A stretch of 64,000 nt of DNA, from contig NZ_JAPEPO010000001.1 in the NCBI RefSeq assembly GCF_026340095.1, positions 1,674,001-1,738,000 of the forward strand. The letters are read 5' to 3'. This DNA is from Streptomyces sp. NBC_01446 (GTDB lineage Bacteria > Actinomycetota > Actinomycetes > Streptomycetales > Streptomycetaceae). This document shows, in pieces, positions 1-9,830 of this stretch. The notes beneath the pieces were generated by a model, which was not told the origin of the DNA, did no database searches, and worked only from the letters and a program-made list of their open reading frames with translations. The first letter of the stretch is position 1, and each line of letters opens with the position of its first letter. The translations under genes and the position numbers were made by a program.

Positions 1-29
1 CGAGCCATGACGCGTCGCCGGGCTCCGGC

Positions 30-533
30 ATGGCGGGCGACGCGGCCTGGCCGGGGCCCGCGCATCCGCCCACGGCGGACGGTCCGGATCCGGCCGCTGC
101 GACGCGGCCGGGGCCCGCCCACATTCCGCTGCCGCCCACGGCCCCCGTCCCGCGCCCCGCGTTCCAGCCGGTGGCCATCCGCACGGCGCGCGACGCCGTG
201 ACCGCCGTCGCCCTCTATCTGCGCTGGCTCGGCTACCGGGACGTCCGCCGCGCCGACCAGCGCCCCTCGTCCGGCATCGGCCTCGCGGCCCGCGGCGTCG
301 TCGCCCAGGTCGAGCCGTCGGTGCGGCCCGCCACCCTGCGGGACGTGGAATGCCTGTGGCTGACCGGCATGACGGAGTCGGCGGTCTGCGTCTACTTCTC
401 ACTCGCGGGCTACGCCGAGGACGCGCGCACCCGCGCCGATGAACTCGGTGTCCCGCTCTTCGTCCTCGACCTGGCGGGCGTGCCCCAGCCGGTCAACAAT
501 CCGGCGGACGAACTGATAGCTGCCGGGGCGTAG
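30..533 (+). CDS. Mrr-like restriction-endonuclease-fold protein, probably catalytically degenerate
   Basis: The 167-residue reading frame has a low-complexity Pro/Ala-rich N-terminus (to about residue 45) and a C-terminal domain that resembles the Mrr branch of the PD-(D/E)XK nuclease fold. A helix (RTARDAVTAVALYLRWLGY, about 51-69) is followed by the segment GIGLAARGVVAQVE (82-95) and the strand-rich VYFSLAGY...GVPLFVLDLAG (121-150). In active Mrr proteins the matching segment reads roughly GIDV...VAQVK. Here the Asp of GID is Gly and the Lys of QVK is Glu, so two catalytic positions look lost. The frame stays open to the window edge, so the true start may lie upstream. It converges on the acyl-CoA synthetase operon and ends before a strong terminator hairpin. 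DNA binding without cleavage is possible; this is inference. Confidence 0.6.
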   Translation: MAGDAAWPGPAHPPTADGPDPAAATRPGPAHIPLPPTAPVPRPAFQPVAIRTARDAVTAVALYLRWLGYRDVRRADQRPSSGIGLAARGVVAQVEPSVRPATLRDVECLWLTGMTESAVCVYFSLAGYAEDARTRADELGVPLFVLDLAGVPQPVNNPADELIAAGA

Positions 534-593
534 GCCCTGCCGGGTTCCGCCTCGGGGACGGCCACGGGGGCGAGCACGAGGAGGGGCACGAGA

Positions 594-636
594 GCGGGGC
601 CTCACCCGGGCCGACCGCGCCCGGGTGAGGCCCCGC
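594..636. terminator. bidirectional terminator hairpin
   Basis: A perfect 17-bp stem (594-610 paired with 620-636) encloses a 9-nt loop. It sits between the convergent Mrr-like gene and the acyl-CoA synthetase gene. It has no U-tract, as is common in high-GC actinomycetes. Confidence 0.85.
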
Positions 637-651
637 AGACATCCGTACGCC

Positions 652-2298
652 TCAGCCGGCGTCGCCCCCGTACCCCTCCCGCAGTTCGATCTTGCGGACC
701 TTGCCGCTCACCGTCATCGGGAACGCGTCCAGGATGCGCAGCCGGGTCGGCGTCTTGTAGTGGGCCAGCTGGTCGTGGCAGTACGCGCGCAGTTCCTCCA
801 GGGTGAGCGTGCCCTCGGGGTCGCGGAGGATGACGCAGGCCAGGACCTCCTCCCCGTACCGCTCGTCGGGCACGCCCACGACCTGGACGTCCGCGATCTT
901 CGGGTGGGCGTAGAGGAACTCCTCGATCTCGCGCGGGTAGACGTTCTCGCCGCCCCTGATGATCATGTCCTTGATGCGGCCGACGATCTGGACGTAGCCG
1001 TCCTCTCGCAGGACCGCCAGGTCACCCGTGTGCATCCACCGCCCCGGGTCGATGACCTCGGCCGTCTTCTCCGGCTCGTCCCAGTAGCCGAGCATCACGC
1101 TGTAGCCGCGCGTGCACAGCTCCCCCGGCTCGCCGCGCGGCAGCGTCACGCCGCTGACCGGGTCGACGACCTTGACCTCGATGTGCGGAAGGACGCGGCC
1201 GACCGTGCCCGTGCGGCGCTCCAGGTCGTCGTCGCGGCGCGTCTGCGTGGAGACGGGCGACGTCTCGGTCATGCCGTAGCAGATGGACACCTCCGCCATG
1301 TGCATCTCGGCGACGACCCGCTTCATGACCTCGACGGGGCACGGCGAACCCGCCATGATGCCGGTCCGCAGCGACGACAGGTCGTACGTCGCGAAGTCGG
1401 CGAGGTTCAGCTCGGCGATGAACATGGTCGGGACGCCGTACAGCGACGTGCACCGTTCGCGCTCGACCGCGTGGAGCGTGGCGACGGGGTCGAAGGACGG
1501 GGCGGGGATGACGATGCAGGCACCGTGCGACGTGGCGCCGAGGTTTCCCATCACCATGCCGAAGCAGTGGTAGAAGGGCACGGGCAGACAGACCCGGTCC
1601 TGCTCGGTGTAGCCGACCGTCTCGCCCACCCAGAAGCCGTTGTTCAGGATGTTGTGGTGGGAGAGCGTGGCACCCTTCGGGAAGCCGGTCGTGCCCGAGG
1701 TGTACTGGATGTTGACCGGGTCGTCGCAGCTCAACTCGGCCTGCCTGGCGTCGAGTTGCCCCACCGTCACCGCTGCCGCGCCCGCCGTCAGGGCGTCCCA
1801 TCCATGGTCGCCGATGAAGACCGTCTCGCGCAGCTCGGGGCACCGCTCCCGCACCTGCCGGACGAGGGCCCGGTAGTCGCTGCCCTTGTGCTCGGTCGAG
1901 GCGATGAGGATGGAGACGCCCGCCTGCTTGAGCACGAACTCCAACTCGTGGGCGCGGTAGGCAGGGTTGATGTTCACCATGACCGCACCGATGCGCGCGG
2001 TCGCGTACTGCACCAGGACCCACTCGGGGCAGTTGACCGCCCAGATCCCGACCCGGTCACCCTTGAGCACACCTCTGGCGAGCAGTCCGCGCGCCAACTC
2101 GTCGACGTCCGCGCCGAACTGGGCGTAGGTCCACCGCCGTCCGGACGGCACGTCGACCAGTGCGTCACGATCGGGGTGGGCGGCCACGGCCCGGTCGAGG
2201 TTGCGGCCGATCGTGTCGCCGAGGAGCGGCGCCGGGTCCGTCCCGTGCGCGTACGAGAGGGACGGGGGCTGGATTGTCGTGAGGGGTTCGCGTGTCAT
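652..2298 (-). CDS. fatty acyl-CoA synthetase (AMP-forming, FadD-like)
   Basis: This ANL-superfamily ligase should activate a medium or long chain acid to acyl-CoA through an acyl-AMP intermediate. At 548 residues it is full length. It has the P-loop motif [11 protein letters not shown] (about 196-206), the aromatic-Gly-TE motif CYGMTETSP (about 338), the hinge/[12 protein letters not shown] region (about 438-455) and the C-terminal catalytic Lys in TVSGKVRK (about 531). The start codon overlaps the stop of the upstream synthetase gene (ATGA, 2295-2298), so the two are translationally coupled. The chain-length specificity cannot be read from sequence; [12 protein letters not shown] is typical of FadD/Fcs-type enzymes. 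A role in fatty acid or aromatic acid uptake and beta-oxidation is inferred. Confidence 0.88.
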   Translation of the reverse strand: MTREPLTTIQPPSLSYAHGTDPAPLLGDTIGRNLDRAVAAHPDRDALVDVPSGRRWTYAQFGADVDELARGLLARGVLKGDRVGIWAVNCPEWVLVQYATARIGAVMVNINPAYRAHELEFVLKQAGVSILIASTEHKGSDYRALVRQVRERCPELRETVFIGDHGWDALTAGAAAVTVGQLDARQAELSCDDPVNIQYTSGTTGFPKGATLSHHNILNNGFWVGETVGYTEQDRVCLPVPFYHCFGMVMGNLGATSHGACIVIPAPSFDPVATLHAVERERCTSLYGVPTMFIAELNLADFATYDLSSLRTGIMAGSPCPVEVMKRVVAEMHMAEVSICYGMTETSPVSTQTRRDDDLERRTGTVGRVLPHIEVKVVDPVSGVTLPRGEPGELCTRGYSVMLGYWDEPEKTAEVIDPGRWMHTGDLAVLREDGYVQIVGRIKDMIIRGGENVYPREIEEFLYAHPKIADVQVVGVPDERYGEEVLACVILRDPEGTLTLEELRAYCHDQLAHYKTPTRLRILDAFPMTVSGKVRKIELREGYGGDAG

Positions 2299-4001
2299 CG
2301 GAAGTCCTCCTCCCGGTACTCCGCCGTGGAACCCTGCGCCGTACGCTCGCGCAGCTCGATCCGCCGGATCTTGCCGGAGACCGTCTTCGGCAGCTCCGCG
2401 AACTCCAGGCGCCGGACGCGCTTGTACGGCGCGAGGACGTCCCGCGAGTGCTCGAACAGCAGCTTCGCCGTATCGGGCCCGGGTTCGTACCCCTCGGCGA
2501 GGACGACGTACGCCTTGGGGACGGCGAGCCGCAGCTCGTCGGGGGCGGGCACGACCGCGGCCTCGGCGACCGCCTCGTGCTCCAGGAGCGCGCTCTCCAG
2601 CTCGAACGGGCTGATCTTGTAGTCGGAGGCCTTGAACACGTCGTCCGACCGGCCGACGTACGTGAGATAGCCGTCGGCGTCACGCGAGCCGATGTCGCCG
2701 GTGCGGTAGTAGCCGCCCGCCATCGCCTCGGCCGTGCGCTCGGGGTCTTGGTGATAGCCGGCCATGAGGCCGACGGGGCGCTCGGACAGGTCGAGGCCTA
2801 TCTCGCCTTCCTGCACGCCGGGTTCGCCGGTGACCGGGTCCAGCAGCTCCACCTTGTAGCCGGGGCTGGGGCGCCCCATCGAGCCGGTCTTCAGCTCCTG
2901 ACCGGGGCTGTTGGAGACCTGCACGGCCGTCTCCGTCTGCCCGAACCCGTCCCGGATGGTGACGCCCCAGGCGCGCCGCACCTGCTCGATGACCTCGGGG
3001 TTCAGCGGCTCCCCCGCGGCGACGACCGCGCGCGGCGGCGTCGCGAGCTGCGTCAGGTCGGCCTGGATGAGCATGCGCCACACGGTGGGCGGGGCGCAGA
3101 AGGACGTGACGCCCGCGCGCTCCATGACCTCCATGAGCCGGCCCGCGTCGAAGCGCGTGTAGTTGTAGAGGAAGACGGTCGCCTCCGCGTTCCACGGCGC
3201 GAAGAAGTTCGACCAGGCGTGCTTGGCCCAGCCGGGCGACGAGATGTTCAGATGGACGTCTCCGGGACGCAGACCGATCCAGAACATGGTCGCCAAGTGC
3301 CCTACGGGATAGGACACATGGGTGTGTTCGACGAGCTTGGGCCGGGCGGTCGTGCCGGAGGTGAAGTACAGGAGGAGCGGGTCCTGCGCGAAGGTGACGC
3401 CGTCGGGCTCGAACGTCTCGGAGGCGCCGTCGGCGTCCTCGTACGAGAGCCAGCCGTTCGTGGCGCCCGCGCCGCTCGCGCCGACCACGGTTCGGGTGAA
3501 GTCGCCGGGGACCTCGGTGAACTTCTCGACGTCCTCGGGCCGCACGATGACGTGCCGGGCCCGGCCGCGGTCGACGCGGTCGCGCAGGTCGGCGGGGCCG
3601 AGCAGCGGCGTCGCGGGGATGACGACGGCCCGCAGCTTCATCGCGGCGAGCATGATCTCCCACAGCTCCACCTGGTTGCCGAGCATCAGGAGGACCCGGT
3701 CGCCCGCGCCAACGCCCTGGCCGCGCAGCCAGTTCGCGACGCGGTTCGAACGGCGGCGCAGCCCGTCGAAGGTGAAGCGGCCCTGGCGGCCGTCCTCCTC
3801 GACGATGTGCAGGGCCGTCTTCCCGTTGCCGTCGGCGATCGCGTCGAACCAGTCGAGGGCCCAGTTGAACCGCTCGGGGCGCGGCCAGGCGAAGCCCTCG
3901 TACGCGGTGGTGTAGTCGTCCGCGTTCCGCAGCAGGAAGTCCCTCGCCGTGCGGAACTGCTCGGTCGGACTCGGATCCGTACCGCTGGTCGCCGTCGTCA
4001 T
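2295..4001 (-). CDS. acyl-CoA synthetase, medium-chain (MACS/ACSM-like)
   Basis: A second AMP-forming ligase (568 residues), first gene of the pair. Its N-terminus ([22 protein letters not shown]) and the motif [21 protein letters not shown] (about 207-227) are characteristic of the medium-chain synthetase branch rather than the FadD branch. DGFGQTET lies at about 352 and the catalytic-Lys motif SGKIRR at about 542. Two different acyl-CoA ligases in one coupled operon suggest processing of a family of carboxylic acids, not one substrate. The upstream region carries a perfect palindrome and a divergent GAF-LuxR regulator, which is the likely controller. The substrate is not known. Confidence 0.87.
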   Translation of the reverse strand: MTTATSGTDPSPTEQFRTARDFLLRNADDYTTAYEGFAWPRPERFNWALDWFDAIADGNGKTALHIVEEDGRQGRFTFDGLRRRSNRVANWLRGQGVGAGDRVLLMLGNQVELWEIMLAAMKLRAVVIPATPLLGPADLRDRVDRGRARHVIVRPEDVEKFTEVPGDFTRTVVGASGAGATNGWLSYEDADGASETFEPDGVTFAQDPLLLYFTSGTTARPKLVEHTHVSYPVGHLATMFWIGLRPGDVHLNISSPGWAKHAWSNFFAPWNAEATVFLYNYTRFDAGRLMEVMERAGVTSFCAPPTVWRMLIQADLTQLATPPRAVVAAGEPLNPEVIEQVRRAWGVTIRDGFGQTETAVQVSNSPGQELKTGSMGRPSPGYKVELLDPVTGEPGVQEGEIGLDLSERPVGLMAGYHQDPERTAEAMAGGYYRTGDIGSRDADGYLTYVGRSDDVFKASDYKISPFELESALLEHEAVAEAAVVPAPDELRLAVPKAYVVLAEGYEPGPDTAKLLFEHSRDVLAPYKRVRRLEFAELPKTVSGKIRRIELRERTAQGSTAEYREEDFR

Positions 4002-4056
4002 GTGTCCTCCTCATTGCGGACCGTGCATGCCATCGTGTAATCCGTGACGCAGATCT

Positions 4057-4080
4057 CACCACCCCCGGACGGGGGTGGTG
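4057..4080. promoter_or_regulatory. 24-bp perfect palindrome in divergent promoter region
   Basis: CACCACCCCCG-GA-CGGGGGTGGTG, an 11-2-11 perfect inverted repeat, lies between the divergent acyl-CoA synthetase operon and the GAF-LuxR gene, 30 nt before the chosen GTG start. It could be the operator of the adjacent regulator or form an mRNA hairpin in its leader. Confidence 0.55.
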
Positions 4081-4110
4081 TACGACCCGCTCTCTGGAGG
4101 GACACGGCGA

Positions 4111-5040
4111 GTGAGCGCAGACGGGGCCGACGCGGTGGAGATGCGTGCCGCTCTGGTGCGACTGCGGCGGGGCACGGGACTGCCCGTCGCGTTCGGCGGA
4201 CTCATGGCGGGCGGCCCCATGACGGGCGGCACCGGCTCGGTGCGCATCGGTGAGCTGAGCGGCGCGGTGACGGGCGCGCTCCGCGGTCTCGCCATCGCGA
4301 CGGGCAACGGCCTGGGCGGCAAGGCGCTCGCCCTGTCCCGGCCGTGCGCCGTCACGGACTACCCGGTGTCGCGGCACATCAGCCACGAGTACGACGCGGC
4401 GGTCGCGGCCGAGGGCCTGCTCTCGGTCCTCGCGGTCCCCGTCGTCGTACGCCGCCGGGTCCGTGGCGTCCTCTACGGGGCCCTGCGCACCGCCCAGCCA
4501 CTGGGCGACCGCACGCTGGGCGAGGCGGTCGCGGCCGCACGCGACGTGGAACAGGCGCTGGTGGTACGGGACGAGGCGCGGGCGCTGCTGGCGGCGGTGG
4601 CGGGAGCGGGGGCCGCCGGCTCGGTGGCCGGCGGGGTGGCCGGGTCCGTTGCTGGCGCGGGTGGCCCGACGGCCGGTTCGGGGGCCGGCGCGGCCGTCGG
4701 TTCGGCGGCGTGGGAGGAGGTGCGGGAGGCGCACGGCGCGCTGCGGGCGCTCGCGCCTCGCGTCATGGATCCGGCACTGCGCGAGGAACTCCTCGCGGTG
4801 TGCGGGCGGCTCGCCTCGGCGACGGCTCCGCCACCGGTTCGGGACGTGGGCCTCACGCCGCGCGAGGTGGACGTCCTCGCGTGCGTGGCCACGGGCGCGA
4901 CGAACGCGGTCACGGCCGAGCGGCTCGGTCTGCGGCCCGAGACGGTCAAGGCCTATCTGCGGTCGGCGATGCGGAAACTGGGCGCGCACACGCGCCTGGA
5001 GGCGGTGGTGGCGTCACGGAGGGCGGGGCTGCTGCCTTAG
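4111..5040 (+). CDS. GAF domain-containing LuxR-type transcriptional regulator
   Basis: A 309-residue predicted DNA-binding protein. Residues to about 140 resemble a GAF sensory domain (GNGLGGKALALSRPCAVTDYP...SVLAVPVVVRRRVRGVLYGALR). An Ala/Gly-rich linker (about 165-200) follows, then a C-terminal LuxR/GerE helix-turn-helix (GLTPREVDVLACVATGATNAVTAERLGLRPETVK...LGA). The GTG at 4111 was chosen because GGAGGG lies 9 nt upstream; an in-frame GTG at 4075 would start inside the palindrome. It is divergent from the two acyl-CoA synthetase genes, an arrangement that suggests it regulates them, perhaps in response to an acyl or aromatic ligand. That ligand is inferred only. Confidence 0.82.
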   Translation: MSADGADAVEMRAALVRLRRGTGLPVAFGGLMAGGPMTGGTGSVRIGELSGAVTGALRGLAIATGNGLGGKALALSRPCAVTDYPVSRHISHEYDAAVAAEGLLSVLAVPVVVRRRVRGVLYGALRTAQPLGDRTLGEAVAAARDVEQALVVRDEARALLAAVAGAGAAGSVAGGVAGSVAGAGGPTAGSGAGAAVGSAAWEEVREAHGALRALAPRVMDPALREELLAVCGRLASATAPPPVRDVGLTPREVDVLACVATGATNAVTAERLGLRPETVKAYLRSAMRKLGAHTRLEAVVASRRAGLLP

Positions 5041-5120
5041 CCGCTCCTTGAGGGCCATGCCCTCGGGAGTCGGGAGCACTGCCTCAGGTGCTCCATGGAC
5101 GGGAAAGGGGGGTGCGGGAC

Positions 5121-5777
5121 ATGCTGGGGAACATGGTGTCCACCGATCGGTATCTCGCCTTCGCGGCGATGTCGCTCCTCGTGATCGTGATCCCTGGGCC
5201 GAGTGTGCTGTTCGTGATCGGGCGCGCGCTCGCGCACGGCCGGCGCACGGCGGTCGCGACGGCGCTCGGCAACGTCATCGGCTCGTACGTGCTCGTGGTG
5301 GCCGTGGCGCTCGGGATCGGTTCCCTGGTGGAGCGCTCAGCCGGGGTGTTCATGGCGGTGAAGCTGGCGGGAGCCGCGTATCTGGTCCTCCTCGGCGTGC
5401 AGGCTTTCCGGCACCGCAAAGAGATGCGGGCCGAGGACATCCGGGGGCCGCAGGGCCCGCCGCGCGGCGATCTGCGAACGGTTGCGGACGGAGCGCTCGT
5501 CGGGGTCACCAACCCCAAGGGCATCGTCTTCTTCGCGGCGGTCCTGCCGCAGTTCGTGGACCACTCGGCCGGTCAAGTGCCCGCGCAGATGCTCCTGTTG
5601 GGACTGATGCCGATCTCGATCGGCCTGGTCACGGACACGCTGTGGGGCCTGACGGCGTCCGCCGCGCGTACGTGGTTCGCCCGGTCCGACCGGCGCCTGT
5701 CACTGATCGGCGGCACGGGAGGCTTCGCGATGATCGGCCTGGGCGTGACGGTCGCGGCGACGGGCCGCGCCGACTGA
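5121..5777 (+). CDS. LysE/RhtB family amino acid exporter
   Basis: A 218-residue membrane protein with about six hydrophobic helices and the family signature near the N-terminus (LLVIVIPGPSVLFVIGRALAHGRR). A second conserved segment GALVGVTNPKGIVFFAAVLPQFV follows at about 129-151. LysE-family proteins export amino acids or related small metabolites; the substrate is not predictable here. The start at 5121 is preceded by a G-rich Shine-Dalgarno 8 nt upstream. An ATG at 5133 is possible but its G-run lies only 2 nt away. It is convergent with the winged-helix gene. Confidence 0.85.
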   Translation: MLGNMVSTDRYLAFAAMSLLVIVIPGPSVLFVIGRALAHGRRTAVATALGNVIGSYVLVVAVALGIGSLVERSAGVFMAVKLAGAAYLVLLGVQAFRHRKEMRAEDIRGPQGPPRGDLRTVADGALVGVTNPKGIVFFAAVLPQFVDHSAGQVPAQMLLLGLMPISIGLVTDTLWGLTASAARTWFARSDRRLSLIGGTGGFAMIGLGVTVAATGRAD

Positions 5778-5810
5778 TCCCCGACGGCCGGCCCGGCGCC
5801 GCGGCTGCCG

Positions 5811-6959
5811 CTACTCGGGCCGTACGGTCCCGAACCGGATGTCGCACGCGCCCGCGACCCCCAGCGTGCGCGCGGTGCTCCCGGCCTCGTGCGTGAGGGC
5901 GTCGCGCTGCCCCGCGGTGAGCTTCCCGAAGGGCTGGAGGGTGAGCGTGGCGGAGGCGTCCTTGGCCTCGTCGAGCTTCCAGAGCCCGGCGAGCAGGCCG
6001 TCGACGAGGAAGGCGGGATAGGCGATGTTCCCCTTCCAGGTGCTGTCCTTGTACGCGAGCGGCACGTGGCGGGTGCGGTCGGCGTGCGAGAGCAGCAGGT
6101 TGTCGAACTCGGGCAGGAGACGCGGCGGGGCGGGGGTGTCCTCGTCGGGGCGAGGCGCGTCGGGCAGGTCGAAGAGCTCGACGCCGTGCGGGTCACGAAA
6201 GGTGGCCAACTGCGGCCGCAGCCGCTCGAAGACCTCCTTCATGCGGGTCAGGCCCGCCCACTGCTGCATGTCCTTGACGGAGGCGGGCCCGAACGCGGCC
6301 AGATAGCGCAGGACGGTGTCGTCCGGGGCGGGCGCCGGGTCGGCGGCGCGGTCGAGCCAGTGCCCGGCGGTGGTCAGGGCGACCTGGCCGCTGCGCTTCC
6401 ACAGGCCGCGCGGTGTGGCCTGCACGAGCGGCAGCCGGCAGCGGACGGCGATCGTGAGGGCGAGGGGGTCGGCGTCGGGCCACTCGGCAAGTAGCAGCTC
6501 CCGGATCTGCTTGGGGGTGCGCGGCTCCTGCTCGACGTACGCCTTGGTGAGCGCGGCGAGCCGGTCGAGGTCGACACCCGACAGGCCCTTCGCCAACGTC
6601 TTCAACTCCCGCTCCAGCGCGGGCTGGACGAGCGGCCGCAGGCTCATGCAGTCGTCGGCGCTGTGGAGGTGGACGGTCGAGCGCATGGTGGCGATACGGA
6701 CGACCTCGCGGTCCTCCAGGAGCCGGGAGAGCTCGGCGGGGTCGAAGCCGTCGAGCCGGGCGGCGAGCGCGACATAGGGCGGCTTCACGTTCTGCGCCTG
6801 GAGCCCCAGCAGATGTTCCACGGCGCCCTTCACGGTGACCGGTGAGCGGCGCAGCAGGAACTGACGATCGAGGGTGGCACGCCCCAGGGCACGGGCCGAT
6901 AGGGTGGGAGCAGCCGTACGACGCATGCCCGACGGGGCCGCGCTCCGCTTCGTGGTCAT
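5811..6959 (-). CDS. winged-helix DNA-binding domain protein (HTH_42/YcaQ-AlkX type)
   Basis: A protein of about 382 residues that matches the winged-helix family related to E. coli YcaQ and Streptomyces AlkX. Recognisable parts are the N-terminal SARALGRATLDRQFLLRR, the core HLLGLQAQNVKPPYVALAARLDGF, RIATMRSTVHLHSADD, and the late segment LLPEFDNLLLSHADRTR...FLVDGLLAGLWKL. Some relatives unhook DNA crosslinks as glycosylases using a QxQ or QxD motif, and LQAQN here would correspond to it (QAQ). So this could be a DNA-repair glycosylase rather than a regulator. The start is uncertain: ATG at 6959 is used, with a further in-frame ATG at 6926. It is divergent from corA. Confidence 0.75.
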   Translation of the reverse strand: MTTKRSAAPSGMRRTAAPTLSARALGRATLDRQFLLRRSPVTVKGAVEHLLGLQAQNVKPPYVALAARLDGFDPAELSRLLEDREVVRIATMRSTVHLHSADDCMSLRPLVQPALERELKTLAKGLSGVDLDRLAALTKAYVEQEPRTPKQIRELLLAEWPDADPLALTIAVRCRLPLVQATPRGLWKRSGQVALTTAGHWLDRAADPAPAPDDTVLRYLAAFGPASVKDMQQWAGLTRMKEVFERLRPQLATFRDPHGVELFDLPDAPRPDEDTPAPPRLLPEFDNLLLSHADRTRHVPLAYKDSTWKGNIAYPAFLVDGLLAGLWKLDEAKDASATLTLQPFGKLTAGQRDALTHEAGSTARTLGVAGACDIRFGTVRPE

Positions 6960-7140
6960 GCTCGGCAGGCTAGCGGGAGTTGCGGACAAGCTCTGGCCTA
7001 AAGCCACCGGCCCGTCGACCAGGGTGGGCCCGCCCTCGCGCCCGCCCTCCCCCGACGATCACCCCGCACCGGCCGTATTGGGGCCATATATCCTGCACAG
7101 TGGCCGAAGTGACAGCCGTTTCGACACGCAAGGCGGAGAC

Positions 7141-8304
7141 ATGGCAGAGCGGCGGGCCCGCCCCGGAGCGGAACCGAAGAAGTACATGTGGCGCCGCACC
7201 GCCGGACAGCCGCCGGTGAACCGACCCCGGCCCGAAGCCACTTCGCCCGCGCCCGCCACGCCCACGAACCCCGTGTCGGAGACGGGCAGCGTGGTGCAGG
7301 CGGCGCTGTACCGGGACGGGGTCCGGGTGTCGTCGCCCGCGACGCTCGCCGAGACGTTCCGCGAGCTGGGCGAGCAGCCGGACGGCATGGCATGGATCGG
7401 CCTGGCCCGCCCGACCGAGTCCGAACTCCTTTCCCTGGCGGACGAGTTCGACCTGCATCCGCTCGCGGTCGAGGACGCGCTGGAGGCACACCAGCGGCCG
7501 AAACTGGAGCGGTACGGGGACACGCTGTTCGTCGTCCTGCGCGCCGCCCGCTACCTGGACGCGCCGGAGGAGGTCGAGTTCGGGGAGCTGCACGTGTTCG
7601 TCGGCGCGGACTTCGTCATCACGGTCCGCCACGGCGCGGCGCCCGACCTGTCCGGCGTGCGCCGCCGCATGGAGGACTCCCCCGAGCTGCTGAAACTCGG
7701 CCCCGAGGCGGTGCTCTACGCGATCCTCGACGCGGTCGTGGACGGCTACGCCCCGGTCGTCGCCGGCGTCCAGACGGACATCGACGAGATCGAGACGGAG
7801 GTGTTCAGCGGTGCGCCGGAGGTGTCCCGGCGCATCTACGAACTCTCGCGCGAGATGGTTGAGTTCCAGCGCGCGACCCGCCCCCTGGTCGGCATGCTGC
7901 ACGGCCTGATGGCGGGCTTCGCCAAGTACGGCACGGACGAGGAACTCCAGCGCTACCTGCGGGACGTGGCCGACCACGTCACGCACACCAGCGAACGGGT
8001 CGACGGTTTCCGCCAGGCCCTCGCGGACATCCTGACGGTGAACGCGACGCAGGTGACCCAGCAGCAGAACGCGGAGATGCGGGCACTGGCGGAGGCGGGC
8101 TTCGAGCAGAACGAGGAGATCAAGAAGATCTCGTCCTGGGCGGCCATCCTCTTCGCCCCGACCCTGGTCGGCACGATCTACGGCATGAACTTCGACCACA
8201 TGCCGGAGCTGGGCTGGGGGTTCGGCTACCCGTTCGCGATCCTGCTGATGGCGGTGGTGTGCGTGAGCCTGTACTTCATCTTCAAGCGGCGGGACTGGCT
8301 CTAA
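7141..8304 (+). CDS. corA: CorA-family magnesium/cobalt channel
   Basis: A 387-residue CorA-type divalent cation channel. It has a long cytoplasmic N-terminal alpha/beta domain, a long helix (about 255-330), and two C-terminal transmembrane helices separated by the signature GMN (in TIYGMNFDHMPELGWGFGYP, about residue 348). The C-terminus carries the expected basic tail FKRRDWL. The family forms pentamers in the plasma membrane. The ATG at 7141 follows AAGGCGGAGAC, a good ribosome binding site, and gives the usual family length; the open frame further upstream looks non-coding. No riboswitch was recognised in the 181-bp divergent upstream region. Confidence 0.93.
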   Translation: MAERRARPGAEPKKYMWRRTAGQPPVNRPRPEATSPAPATPTNPVSETGSVVQAALYRDGVRVSSPATLAETFRELGEQPDGMAWIGLARPTESELLSLADEFDLHPLAVEDALEAHQRPKLERYGDTLFVVLRAARYLDAPEEVEFGELHVFVGADFVITVRHGAAPDLSGVRRRMEDSPELLKLGPEAVLYAILDAVVDGYAPVVAGVQTDIDEIETEVFSGAPEVSRRIYELSREMVEFQRATRPLVGMLHGLMAGFAKYGTDEELQRYLRDVADHVTHTSERVDGFRQALADILTVNATQVTQQQNAEMRALAEAGFEQNEEIKKISSWAAILFAPTLVGTIYGMNFDHMPELGWGFGYPFAILLMAVVCVSLYFIFKRRDWL

Positions 8305-8451
8305 CGACGAGCAGAGCCGGGGCGGCAACGAGGCCGGCCACCGTGACGGTGTTGAAGACGAACGCGATGCACGAGTAGGCGGTCACGGTCCGGCGCATCC
8401 CGTACACGTACCGCTGGAGCACCGTGCCCCGCGTCGATCGGCGGGCCCAGG

Positions 8452-9810
8452 TCAGGCGGGGGTCTGCTCGTCGTCGCTCCGCTCGGCGCGACCGAGCGCG
8501 AGATCGATGACCAGTCGCCAGTTCATGGCCGGTGCAGGTGCGACGACGCCGGGACGGTCGCGCGGTACCAGGACCCGCAGCGCGCCCGGGCGCAGCGTGC
8601 ACACGACCGGGGTGGGCATCTGCAGCGCCTCGCCGTCGACCGCGACGGGGATCTCGTCCGTCCCCGCGGTCACCTCGACCCGCTGTGCGGTCATGACGGT
8701 CAGCCCCGTGGACTGCGTGCCCCGCACCGCCAGGTCGGCGGCCTGCGCGGCGTCCTCCACCCGGATCCCGAGCACCCCCAGCTCTCCGTCGTCGAGACTG
8801 GGCCGACGGCCGCCGACGCTGAGCTCGTCGGGTGGGGCGTACGGGTTGTTGCTGACCAGCAGTGCCTGCTGGGCGGAGAGCACGGTGCCGTCGACCTGCG
8901 CGTCGAGCCGTCGCACCCCTTCGCCGAGCAGCAGGTCCGGCATGAGGGACAGCGCCGTGCCCGCCTTGTCGTCGCGGTACTCGGGCCGTTGCACGACGTC
9001 GGCGTACACCCCGAAGGACACGGTGTTGACGAAGGCACGGCCCCCGACGTCGCCGAGGTCGACCCGGAGCTCCTCGCCGTCGGTCAGCGCGTCGAGGCAG
9101 CGAGACGGATCGGAGCGGTCGAGGCCCAGGTCCATGGCGAAGTGGTTACGGGTGCCGGCCGAGACGACGAGGAACGGCAGGTCGTGCGCGGCCGCGACCG
9201 CCGCCACCAAGGCCTGGGTGCCGTCCCCGCCCGCGACGCCGAGCAGGTCCGCGCCCTCTGCAGCGGCGCGCCGGGCCAGCGCGGCGACATCGGCCGGGGC
9301 GGAGGGGTCGAGCAGGATCACCCGCGCGCCGAGTTCCTCCGCCCGCTCGACCAGCCCGAAGCGGCCGACCTTCCCGCCCCCGGACTTCGGATTCATGATC
9401 AGCACCGGCCGGTTCGGCGGGGGCGCAGCGATCGTCCGCCACGGGCGTTCCGGACGCGATCTGCGCAGCGCCGCCCGGGCGAAGCCCGCCGCCGCACCCC
9501 AGCACAGACACAGGCCCAGAGCCGTCAGCCACAGACCGTCGTGCGCGTAGAGCACCAGGACGGCGACGGGTGCCACGACCGCGAGGAGCGCCCCGAGCAG
9601 CCGCACCGCGCGGCGGTGCGCCACGAACCACCAGACGCCCGCGGCGCAGGCGACCAGCCCGAGGAGCCCGGCCCCGACAACGACGAGCCCGCCCTCCCCC
9701 AGTGCCAGCACGAGCACGGCCACCGACCCCATCGCCGCGAGCAGGGCCAGACGCGCCAGCAGCCGCGCGGCCCCACTCCCCTCGGGGCCCTTCGCACGCA
9801 TCCTGCCCAT
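8452..9810 (-). CDS. diacylglycerol kinase catalytic-domain membrane protein
   Basis: A 452-residue lipid-kinase-like protein. About three or four hydrophobic helices occupy residues 15-110, followed by a DAGK/LCB5-type catalytic domain. Key elements are PVLIMNPKSGGGKVGRFGL (phosphate-binding Gly-rich loop), the nucleotide motif GVAGGDGTQALVAAVAA (about 192-208) and VSAGTRNHFAMDLGLDRSDP, which in this family lines the active site. The late region PVAVDGEALQMPTPV matches the conserved DGE of the family. It probably phosphorylates a membrane lipid; the substrate is unknown. The ATG at 9810 follows GAGAGGACACC. The upstream small ORF is in the same orientation only 20 nt away. Confidence 0.85.
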   Translation of the reverse strand: MGRMRAKGPEGSGAARLLARLALLAAMGSVAVLVLALGEGGLVVVGAGLLGLVACAAGVWWFVAHRRAVRLLGALLAVVAPVAVLVLYAHDGLWLTALGLCLCWGAAAGFARAALRRSRPERPWRTIAAPPPNRPVLIMNPKSGGGKVGRFGLVERAEELGARVILLDPSAPADVAALARRAAAEGADLLGVAGGDGTQALVAAVAAAHDLPFLVVSAGTRNHFAMDLGLDRSDPSRCLDALTDGEELRVDLGDVGGRAFVNTVSFGVYADVVQRPEYRDDKAGTALSLMPDLLLGEGVRRLDAQVDGTVLSAQQALLVSNNPYAPPDELSVGGRRPSLDDGELGVLGIRVEDAAQAADLAVRGTQSTGLTVMTAQRVEVTAGTDEIPVAVDGEALQMPTPVVCTLRPGALRVLVPRDRPGVVAPAPAMNWRLVIDLALGRAERSDDEQTPA

Positions 9811-9830
9811 GGTGTCCTCTCCGTGTGCCT

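Noticed and set aside
625..4040. Long plus-strand frames across the acyl-CoA synthetase genes
   Set aside because: They are antisense shadows typical of high-GC DNA, with no ribosome sites or recognisable domains.
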